Below, piece after piece: positions 18,195 to 26,600 of a stretch of 38,171 nucleotides of DNA. The notes beneath the pieces were generated by a model that saw nothing but the letters and a program-made list of their open reading frames with translations, searched no databases and had not been told where the DNA came from. The DNA is taken from NCBI RefSeq assembly GCF_015207035.1, contig NZ_JADEXQ010000062.1, forward strand, positions 1-38,171, written 5' to 3'. The position numbers were made by a program, and so were the translations under genes. How positions within the stretch are numbered: the first letter of the stretch is position 1; each line of letters opens with the position of its first letter. Origin of the DNA: Romeriopsis navalis LEGE 11480. Lineage in GTDB: Bacteria; Cyanobacteriota; Cyanobacteriia; Leptolyngbyales; Leptolyngbyaceae.

Positions 18195-19889
18195 ATGCCA
18201 TCGTTTCAATCTCTCCCAACAGAACGCTTCAACCTACGCCATCTGACTGGATTTCCATACCTCACGCTACTGCTATGGGTCATCCCATTAGTCATCATGC
18301 AAAGTAGCGGGCAAAGTCTCATGGCCCACGATGAAGGGATTTATGCCATCCAGGCGAAATCGATCATCGAGACAGGTGACTGGATTACACCGCAGTGGGG
18401 CGAACAGATTAACTTTGATCGAACGATGGGCATCCAATGGCTCATTGCCTTGGGCTATATGCTGTTTGGTATCAGTGAAAACGTGGCGCGACTGCCCAGC
18501 AATTTAGCTTTCATTGGCACAGTCTTACTGCTATATCGCATTGGGGTACTAATTACCCGCCACCGTTGGATCGCATGGCTTAGTGCGGCGATTTTAGCCA
18601 TTATGCCGATCGCAGTGCAGTATGCCCGATTAGGCACCCAGGATTCCGTACTCGTCTTTATTGAGCTCCTCGCAGCCTGGGCGATGTTAGAAAGTGAAGC
18701 CCGCGCGAGTCGTTCGTTACTCATGCTGACTGGCGCGGCCTTCGGCTGGGGGTACATGATCAAAGGCTTTATGGTGATTCCAGTAGCAATCGCCTTTTTG
18801 CCCTATCTGATCTTGCAATTTCGCCAGCATCGCCACCTCCTCAATCCCTGGCTATATCTGGGTTTAATCGTGGGATGGATACCCGTCGTCGGGTGGTTAT
18901 GGAGCGCCACCATCAAGTACGGCATGATGCCCTTACAACAGCTAGTATTTAAGCTGTTTTATCTCCAAGAAACCACCAACTACGATGCCGGGCCACTATA
19001 TTACCTCTGGAACATTCCCGCCAATGGCTTTCCTTGGGTCTTTTTCGCGATCGGCGGGATTTTTCTGAGCCTGCGCAATATTCACTGTCACAACTTGATT
19101 CGCCGCCACTGGGCACTAGCCCTCGGCTTTCCTCTGACATTGTTTGCCGAACTAACGCTATTTAAAACTCGGACTCATTACTATCCATTACAGCTATTGC
19201 CATGGTTATCGCTGTTCGCAGCAATTTGTCTCCACCGTTTGCTCTATCTTTACCGGCACCAACGGGCAAAAGTTTTACTCAGCACTATTAGCCTCGGATT
19301 CGGCGGCATTGGCACTCTGTTAATTAGTGCAGCGCTACTTGGCTTCACCAATCGTCTACCAGCATTACCGGGCATTGAACAGAAAGAAATCCTACGCATT
19401 TGCGGGATTGGCCTCACCCTGGGATTAGGTTGGTTCGCACTCCTAATCACCTGGCTGCAGCATAAACGACAGTGGATTTTTCGATCGGCAAAACAATGGC
19501 TGATTTGTTTGCTCCTCCCAGCCTGGCTCACACTGGGACTGCTTGGACTGACTGGACTCTGGGGCGACTACGTTCCCGATTTCAAAGCTATGTTGCGCGA
19601 TCCAGCCGTAGCAACTGTGATCAACCATCAAACGGTTGACTTTATCGTCGATCACAAAATTCTCTATCGCGGTGGCCGCAAACGTTACTTGATTTTGAGT
19701 TTCTACACGCCGCAAAACGGTCGTCATTACCGCGAATGGCAACCCGTAGACATCGCCTGGGTTGATCCCAATCTCGTCGCCCTCAAACCCGATGGGTACG
19801 AAACGCTGGCGGAATACTACGGCTGGGAATTACTCAAAAAGGCATCCACCCTCAAATCCGCTATCCCACAGCCTGTGGCAACTCCCTAA
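18195..19889 (+). CDS. GT39-family membrane glycosyltransferase (ArnT/PMT-like)
   Basis: 564 residues with about ten or eleven hydrophobic spans, starting at about 15-38. The first periplasmic loop carries AHDEGIYAIQAKSIIETGDW, matching the catalytic-Asp/Glu loop of GT39 enzymes (DEg.ya..a..i...gdw). Further family features are the LPSNLAFIGTVLLLYRIG region, ARLGTQDSVLVF and a conserved FYLQETTNYDAGPLYYLWNIP followed by FPWVFFAI. Such enzymes transfer a sugar from a polyprenyl-phosphate donor to lipid A, protein or another acceptor on the periplasmic side; the acceptor here is unknown. It begins with a string of polar residues and has no signal sequence beyond the first span. A 15-bp tandem repeat starts one base after its stop. 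Confidence 0.88.
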   Translation: MPSFQSLPTERFNLRHLTGFPYLTLLLWVIPLVIMQSSGQSLMAHDEGIYAIQAKSIIETGDWITPQWGEQINFDRTMGIQWLIALGYMLFGISENVARLPSNLAFIGTVLLLYRIGVLITRHRWIAWLSAAILAIMPIAVQYARLGTQDSVLVFIELLAAWAMLESEARASRSLLMLTGAAFGWGYMIKGFMVIPVAIAFLPYLILQFRQHRHLLNPWLYLGLIVGWIPVVGWLWSATIKYGMMPLQQLVFKLFYLQETTNYDAGPLYYLWNIPANGFPWVFFAIGGIFLSLRNIHCHNLIRRHWALALGFPLTLFAELTLFKTRTHYYPLQLLPWLSLFAAICLHRLLYLYRHQRAKVLLSTISLGFGGIGTLLISAALLGFTNRLPALPGIEQKEILRICGIGLTLGLGWFALLITWLQHKRQWIFRSAKQWLICLLLPAWLTLGLLGLTGLWGDYVPDFKAMLRDPAVATVINHQTVDFIVDHKILYRGGRKRYLILSFYTPQNGRHYREWQPVDIAWVDPNLVALKPDGYETLAEYYGWELLKKASTLKSAIPQPVATP

Positions 19890-19890
19890 C

Positions 19891-19935
19891 CCACAACAGT
19901 CCAAACCACAACAGTCCAAACCACAACAGTCCAAA
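19891..19935. repeat. Three exact tandem copies of a 15-bp unit
   Basis: CCACAACAGTCCAAA is repeated three times without mismatch (19891-19905, 19906-19920, 19921-19935), one base after the stop of the glycosyltransferase gene. The unit is five codons long, so the frame of the porin is kept open through it (reading PQQSK repeats), although the porin's own start is much further downstream. Confidence 0.95.
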
Positions 19936-20070
19936 ACTAAATCTAACGCGCAACATCAACGCAATGGACCAGGGGCGATCGCCACCGAAATCCTCTCGCC
20001 AACCAATATTGCTATGGCACAATGGGCAAAGTCTCAGCGTCAAATTTTCCCAGGATCGATATTTTCTCCC

Positions 20071-21786
20071 ATGAAATACTGCCGATGGTGGCAATCCACC
20101 GGTTTGCTCACGCTTTTGCTATGGGGATTCCTACCACATACAGCGCAAGCCGAAACAAACACTGACAATACTAGTCTAGTCGTAGATACCAGTCCAATCC
20201 CCGCCGATCTAGTCGTCCCAACTCACATCGGACCGGCTGAAATAGACGGACCCACGACCCGCCGCAGTACCGCACCATCAACGCGCAAAAGCACGATGGC
20301 GCAAGTCACATCGGTCTCACAGTTAAGTGATATTCGTCCGACTGACTGGGCGTTCCAAGCACTTCAAGGCTTAGTCGAGCGCTACGGCTGTATTGCGGGC
20401 TATCCCAATCAGACTTATCGAGGAACACGCGCAATCAGTCGCTACGAGTTTGCGGCTGGACTCAATACCTGCATGAGCCGCGTAACAGAGTTACTGAATG
20501 CGGCCACGCAAGATCAGGTCACCCCAGCCGATCGCCGCCTGATTCAAAAGCTGCAATCCGAATTTGTCACCGAACTTGCGAACCTGAAAAATCGTCGCGA
20601 GGCACTCACAGTCCAAACCCAAACCCTAACACAGCAGCAGTTCTCGACCACTACACGCTTATTTGGCCAAGCGGTTTTCGGCATCCAGGGCACGAACCAA
20701 ACTAACGTTGATTTCTTCCCACGCGACGGCCAGACCGAACGCACTGGCCAGGCACTAACAACCTTTGGCTATAATTTACAGCTGGCACTCGCCACATCGT
20801 TTAGTGGCAATGACCTGTTGCTCACTGGTCTCCAGACCGGCAATATTAACTCCAATGCCCCAAATGTATTAACCAATATGGGACGCTTGGGGTACGAATC
20901 AGCCACAAATAACCGCGTGGTCGTGAGTGATCTGTCCTATCGCTTGACGATCGCCCCTAACTTTGGGCTGTTAATCGGGCCCGTTGGCGTCAACCCCGAA
21001 AATACCTTTCGCGGCATCAATCCCCTCGAAGGCTACGGACAAGGGGCAATCTCACTGTTTGGCCAACGGAATCCCATCCTCAGTCTTGGCAATACCAGTG
21101 CCGGAGTCGGGTTTGATTGGCAAATTGCCCGCCGTGCAAGCCTACAAGGGGTCTATAGCGCCGCTCTGGCGAATCAACCGACCGATGGTGTCTTCGGTGA
21201 GCGTTGGACGGCCGGGGCCCAGTTATCCCTCGCACCGACGGATACAGTCAATGTCGGCCTCAACTACTTATTCTCTCGCAACGCTGATGGGTTAATTAAT
21301 CCCGGCATTGGCGACGCCCAACTGTTATCCCCATTTGTCTTCAATGCCACTGGCTTTGACACCCATGCCTATGGTGCAACGATTGCTTGGCGCGTCATGC
21401 CGCACTGGACGATCGGCGCATGGGGCGGCTGGACCAACTCGAAGGCAAGACAATTGAGTGGTTCAGTCCAAACTAGCAATTGGATGGTTTTCTCTGCATT
21501 TCCTGATCTATTTGCGCCGGGAAATTTCGGTGGCCTGATGATTGGCCAACCACCAAAAATTACGCGCAGTACGTTGCCCGATGGTGCCAACTTCCCCAAT
21601 TTCTCGACCGGCGGACAAGCCGGTGGACAAGTGGATGGTTCACTCCATTTAGAAGCGTTTTACCGCGCCCAACTCAGCGCGAAAATTTCTGTCACACCTG
21701 GGTTGCTGATTATTTTCAATCCCAACCACAATAAAAACAATGACACGCTCGTACAAGGTGTTCTACGCGCGACGTACCAGTTTTAG
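20071..21786 (+). CDS. Outer-membrane porin with S-layer-homology domain (cyanobacterial iron-uptake/OprB type)
   Basis: 571 residues from the ATG at 20071. The first about 27 are a signal peptide (basic MKYCRWWQS, hydrophobic LLTLLLWGFL, cleavage around TAQA). A linker of about 70 residues is followed by an SLH domain: LSDIRPTDWAFQALQGLVER, GCIAGYPNQTYRGTRAISRY, EFAAGLNTC. A coiled-coil follows (LIQKLQSEFVTELANLKNR), then a beta-barrel of about 350 residues with alternating aromatic/Gly strands, ending in the outer-membrane signature RATYQF (terminal Phe). The SLH domain would grip peptidoglycan-linked polymer and the barrel would pass ions or small solutes. The open frame extends upstream to 19762, overlapping the previous gene, but the added residues are Ser/Gln-rich with no signal peptide, so the internal start is chosen. 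Confidence 0.9.
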   Translation: MKYCRWWQSTGLLTLLLWGFLPHTAQAETNTDNTSLVVDTSPIPADLVVPTHIGPAEIDGPTTRRSTAPSTRKSTMAQVTSVSQLSDIRPTDWAFQALQGLVERYGCIAGYPNQTYRGTRAISRYEFAAGLNTCMSRVTELLNAATQDQVTPADRRLIQKLQSEFVTELANLKNRREALTVQTQTLTQQQFSTTTRLFGQAVFGIQGTNQTNVDFFPRDGQTERTGQALTTFGYNLQLALATSFSGNDLLLTGLQTGNINSNAPNVLTNMGRLGYESATNNRVVVSDLSYRLTIAPNFGLLIGPVGVNPENTFRGINPLEGYGQGAISLFGQRNPILSLGNTSAGVGFDWQIARRASLQGVYSAALANQPTDGVFGERWTAGAQLSLAPTDTVNVGLNYLFSRNADGLINPGIGDAQLLSPFVFNATGFDTHAYGATIAWRVMPHWTIGAWGGWTNSKARQLSGSVQTSNWMVFSAFPDLFAPGNFGGLMIGQPPKITRSTLPDGANFPNFSTGGQAGGQVDGSLHLEAFYRAQLSAKISVTPGLLIIFNPNHNKNNDTLVQGVLRATYQF

Positions 21787-21861
21787 TGTGATCGAAGCGA
21801 TGTCGCTTGAGTGCCTGCCATACAACTTCATACACCGACTCAATTTCACCCACAACCCGCC

Positions 21862-22740
21862 GTGATCAGACAAACCACAAAATGCCTTTATGCCACGCTG
21901 CTGCTAGTCAACGCCAGCGCGCTGCCCACCGACGCACAAGTGATAATTCGCAGCAATGGCGTCATTACGGGGACAGTCACACCACCAAATAAAAATCCGA
22001 ATTTCAACCAAGGCACCACACGGATTGATACCGATAGCCAAGGGCGCTATTTCCGCAATGGCGTACTGGTATTTGATGCGCAAACGGTGAATCCCAACCT
22101 CGTACGCATCGGCAGCAACGGTCAATTCTTTGTCGATTTTCGTGGGATTCCCGTTGTCTCTACCGATGGTTCACTCACATCTGATATTCTGCGAGATGGC
22201 CAGTTAGAAAGTATTCAGCGCTTTAACAACGACAATCCTGTCAAATATTGGGGCAATATCCAAGATGAATTTGTGGTGCGCGGTAGCTACACTGGCACAG
22301 CCATGAATCCCAACACAGGCGAGCAATATCAAGGGACATTTGATATTCGGGGTCAAGGTCCACGCTATAGCGATAGCAATGGTGGCCTCAGCCCAACGGT
22401 ATTTGATTTTCGATCCTACTATAACTTTCAGGCCAATCCGCAAATTCAACCGACTCCCACGGTTTCGTCCTATACGGTGCACGGGATGCCAGTGGAATTG
22501 ACCGTGACCATCCCAGCCGGTTTATCGCCCATCACACCGACCGCACCATTCAGCCCCAGCACACCCACACCATTCAGCCCCAGTCCACCGACCGCACCAC
22601 TTATTCCCCCAACAAATTTCAGTCCCTTGCCCACAGCCGTGTTTGATAACAACCCCTTAGTTTTTGATATCAATCCGCTCATTCTTGACCAAGCTCAGCC
22701 CCAACCGATTGGCCCCACTAGCCGGATTTTGTTGCCTTAA
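21862..22740 (+). CDS. Secreted protein of unknown function, Pro-rich C-terminus
   Basis: 292 residues from a GTG at 21862 (an upstream in-frame GTG at 21811 is possible). The chosen start gives a signal peptide (MIRQTTKCLYATLLLVNAS, cleavage near TDAQ). The mature part is rich in Gly, Asn, Asp and Thr with beta-strand periodicity (RIDTDSQGRYFRNGVLVF, NGQFFVDFRGIPVV, EFVVRGSYTGTAMNP), followed by a Pro/Ser/Thr-rich stretch containing repeated PFSPS units near 230-255 and an aliphatic end (NPLVFDINPLILDQAQ). No catalytic motif is recognised. It follows the porin by about 75 bases on the same strand and may share its transcript. A periplasmic or extracellular role is inferred from the signal peptide only. 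Confidence 0.65.
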   Translation: MIRQTTKCLYATLLLVNASALPTDAQVIIRSNGVITGTVTPPNKNPNFNQGTTRIDTDSQGRYFRNGVLVFDAQTVNPNLVRIGSNGQFFVDFRGIPVVSTDGSLTSDILRDGQLESIQRFNNDNPVKYWGNIQDEFVVRGSYTGTAMNPNTGEQYQGTFDIRGQGPRYSDSNGGLSPTVFDFRSYYNFQANPQIQPTPTVSSYTVHGMPVELTVTIPAGLSPITPTAPFSPSTPTPFSPSPPTAPLIPPTNFSPLPTAVFDNNPLVFDINPLILDQAQPQPIGPTSRILLP

Positions 22741-22774
22741 ACAACCCCAAAACTTGCCACCGGAGATTTACACT

Positions 22775-23638
22775 ATGGCGACGCTCGAACCCCCGATTCA
22801 CCATCACACCGGCTATTTCCCGAGTCACGATCAAACCTCTCTCTACTATCAACATTGGTGGAGCGATCAACCCACTCAGGCGGTGGTTGTGATCGTACAT
22901 GGGTTAGGCGCACATAGTGACTTATTCCAAAATGTCGTTGCAGCGCTTGTGCCAGCGGGTTATCACTTATATGCCCTCGACTTGCGCGGTCATGGTCGGT
23001 CATCCGGTCGCCGGGGCTATATCAATCAGTGGGGCGAGTTTCGGGGTGATGTCGGTGCCTTACTCGCATTAGTCACCCAGGAACAGCCCACAGTCCCCTA
23101 TTTCCTGATGGGTCATAGTGTGGGCGGCGCGATTGTTTTGGATTATACGCTCCGCCATCCGGAATTACTCCAAGGGGCGATCGTTTCCAATCCAGCCCTC
23201 GGGGCGATCAGCATCTCGCCGGTCAAACTCACAATTGCCCGTTTACTCTCGCAAATTTGGCCGACTTTCAGCCTCAATACCGGTGTTGATAATGCCGCTG
23301 GAGCTCGCGACCCAGCAATTGTGGAATCCTACAATCAAGATCCGCTGCGCCACACAATTGGCTCCGCCAGACTCGCCACAGAATTTCTGGACACAGCAGC
23401 TTGGATCGATGAGCATGCCACAGATTTACAGGTCCCATTACTGCTCCTCCAAAGTGAAGCCGATTCGGTCACACTTCCCCAGGGCAGCGAACGATTGTTT
23501 GATCGGATCACAATCGCCGATAAAACCCGCAAGACCTATCCCGAGAGCTATCACGAAATTTACGATGACCAGGATTATCCAACCGTTTTACAGGATGTCC
23601 GCCAGTGGCTGGAACAGCACATACCACAATCGATTTAA
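22775..23638 (+). CDS. Alpha/beta hydrolase, monoacylglycerol-lipase/lysophospholipase-like
   Basis: 287 residues from the ATG at 22775, which has GGAG nine bases upstream; an upstream open frame overlaps the previous gene and is not used. The oxyanion-hole segment VIVHGLGAHSDLF comes first, then LDLRGHGRSSGRRGY. The nucleophile Ser115 is in GHSVGG, the acid Asp230 in SEADSVT and the base His260 in YHEIYDD, so the triad is complete. The overall pattern (the lid region between about 145 and 210, LLLQSEADSVT, KTYPESYHEIYDD) matches the monoglyceride-lipase/lysophospholipase branch. It probably hydrolyses monoacylglycerols or lysolipids in the cytoplasm. Convergent with the large kinase gene across 47 bases. 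Confidence 0.88.
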   Translation: MATLEPPIHHHTGYFPSHDQTSLYYQHWWSDQPTQAVVVIVHGLGAHSDLFQNVVAALVPAGYHLYALDLRGHGRSSGRRGYINQWGEFRGDVGALLALVTQEQPTVPYFLMGHSVGGAIVLDYTLRHPELLQGAIVSNPALGAISISPVKLTIARLLSQIWPTFSLNTGVDNAAGARDPAIVESYNQDPLRHTIGSARLATEFLDTAAWIDEHATDLQVPLLLLQSEADSVTLPQGSERLFDRITIADKTRKTYPESYHEIYDDQDYPTVLQDVRQWLEQHIPQSI

Positions 23639-23685
23639 CCAGCCGATTGCACACCCACAACGCAGACAAGCACTACTGCCCTCAC

Positions 23686-26600
23686 CTAATCCACGATCGC
23701 CGGTTTCATATCAATCGGCAGCTCGATTATAAACTGCGTTCCGACATCCGGCTGTGACACGCAGAAAAACCGCCCCTGATGCCGCTGCTGCACAATTTGA
23801 TAACTCACAGCCAAGCCCATACCCGAGCCTTTCCCAACTGCTTTAGTGGTGAAAAATGGATCGAAAATCTTGGCCTGAAGCGGCTCTGGAATACCACTAC
23901 CATTATCCGCAATCACAATTTTGATCCAGTCGGCATCCAGTCTCGATGTAATAATCCGAATCTGATCGACTTGCTCCACCTTCGCTCGGGCGACATCTTC
24001 AAACGCATCAATCGCATTGGCAATCAAATGCCAAAAAACCTGATTCAATTCTGCCGGATAGCAATTGACTGCAGGCAGTTCACCATATTCACGCACCACC
24101 TGCAATGTGCGTCCTGAAGCCTGCGTGCCCAGTCGATGTTTCAGAATGGCTAAGGTACTATCCAGTCCGGCATGAATATCGACGAACTTAAATGCGGCTT
24201 CATCCAAATGGGAAAAGTTTGATAGTGATCGCACAATTTCCTGAATTCGCTCCGCTCCAGTCGTTGCCGACTTCACAACCTTTTGTAGATCAATGGTGAC
24301 AAACTCTAAGTCAACCGCATCAATTTGTTGTTTTATGGCGATCGGCGGATTCGGATACTGTGCTTGATAAAGTTGAATCACAGCCAATAAATCATGCATA
24401 TAGCGATTGCAGTAGCCCATATTGCCGTGAATGAAATTGACCGGATTGTTAATTTCGTGGGCAATGCCCGCCACCATCTGGCCTAACGCCGACATTTTCT
24501 CACCCTGAATAATTTGGGCTTGCGCCTGTTGCAACGCCACTAAGGTCTGCTCCAGCGCTTGCGACGTACGCTCTGCCTCGTGATACAGCTGGGTGTTTTC
24601 AACCGCAATCGCCGCCTGGGAATAAAAACAGAGAATCTTCAACAATTCCACACAATCCTGGGTGAATAGCTCCCGGATCACGGAATTTTCCGCATACAGA
24701 ATGCCGACCAACCGCCCCCGACTCAGCAAGGGCATACAAAGCATACTTGCCGGTTTCCGCTGTTCCCCATAGGCGGACTCCATAATCGCCGCATCGGTCA
24801 AGACCGTTTCCTGCGTACGGACGACATACTGAATCAACGGAATTGGCAGCTGCTGACTCTGACACAGTGGAAAAGGTTGGAGTGATTCCACGGCCCCATC
24901 GAGATATTGGGCCACAATTTCAATCTGATCATTTTGCTTCAGTAGTAAAGTGGCCTTATCCGCCCCAGAAGCCTGCACCACAATTTCAATTAACTTCCCT
25001 AAAAGTTGATCAAGTTCCGTCTCTCGATCGATCGCCTGCGATGCCTTTAAAATCGCACTGAGGCTAAACTTACCAGAAGCTAAACTTTTGCCCATAATCG
25101 TCTGGTGCACTGACCCCACGGTCATCAAAGAATCCTGAAAAGCCACAGTACTTTGAGCCGACTTGAGAATGGGGGCAAGTAATTCCGGATATTGCTCAAC
25201 CAAGCTTTGGACTTTCGCCGCAGCCCCCCACTGGGCATAGCAATAATAAGCTTCTTGCAGATAGCCAGCGGCAACTTTCGTTTTGCCCCAACCCAGATAG
25301 AATTTTGCCGCCAGTTCATTGGCGAGGGCCTGCTCCTGCACGTAACCATATTCCTGCGCCCCGGCAATCGCCAAATCATAGTAATCAACCGCCATGAGCT
25401 TTTGATCGAAAACACGACAGCGTTCGGCTTCGACTAACTGCAATTTATGCTGCATATTCATAGGCGCGTAGACCGCCCACTGTTTGAGCTTCCGACAGCT
25501 TTGATCGATCTGTTTTAACAGTTGCTGCGGCTGCGCTGATTGCGGGTAATATGCTAACCGCGCCAAGGCAGCAAACCACCAATATTGCTGAACTTCCGGC
25601 AATCCAGCCAAACCACGCAAATGCTTTTCGCAAACCGGAATTGCGGCAATTGCCCGATCAATATCGTCAAACCAATACGCCAACATGAGTTGAAATAGAT
25701 GGGCAAAACAGATCCCGGCTGCATCATGCGCCGCCCACAACAATGGCAAATCCCGATCGTGATTAAATATTTCACCGTTTAACCACGCTGGATGCTCACT
25801 TTTGTCTAGCAAATTGAGCGTAAATTGGTGACTCACAGCCATATGTCGTAAGGCGGTCTGCTGCTTCAGTTGCACCAAGGTTTCGGTATGAATCGCGTAC
25901 TTCTGGGCCATATCGGCCAGATCACTGCCAATGGCGATCATATTGCGCAGATAACACAGCACTAACCATGTAGCATATTCGGTATTGCCATCTTCTAGTG
26001 CTACGTGATAGCTCTCGAGCAGGGGCACAACACCGGTCTTGAGATGCGCTTGCATCGGCTGCAACATGCCATAAAACACGTAGTCCACACCCGCTTGCAC
26101 ACGTTTTGTATGGGGCCGCAGTAAACGCCGCGCTAACTGACCAAATTCATAGCCCGCCGACACATCCCCCATCACCGCACTTAAGATCGTGCCGTAGGCG
26201 CAGTAAGTCCCAGCGGAAAGTGAGGTATTGCCGTACTTCAGCGTCAACTCTACTTCTTTTAAAACTGATAGCGCATACAAATTGGGATTCAACAAACAAG
26301 TCGCGGAGCGCAGAATACTCATGATCGATAGACTCGCCTGCACTTCCGGCTCACGCATCATCGGCAAATCCGCTAATGCCGGAATTGACCGTCGCCAAAG
26401 TAATTGCTTAATCTTCAAAAAACTGAATAGCACCCGAGCACGACTCGGCTTTTGATGCAGCTTCACCCCCAGTTTCGTCAGCACAACATGGCCCGTCTGC
26501 ACGGCCTCCGCTAACTGATTTTGAAAAATATGCGATCGAATTTTCACCTCATAAACTTTGACTTGCTCCAGGGGCGTCATTGCCGCTGTTAAAACACGAC

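Noticed and set aside
19762-20070. N-terminal extension of the porin ORF
   Set aside because: It overlaps the end of the glycosyltransferase gene and lacks a signal peptide, whereas the internal ATG at 20071 begins a classic one.
22664-22774. Upstream extension of the alpha/beta hydrolase ORF
   Set aside because: It overlaps the preceding secreted-protein gene and does not match the family; the ATG at 22775 has a Shine-Dalgarno.
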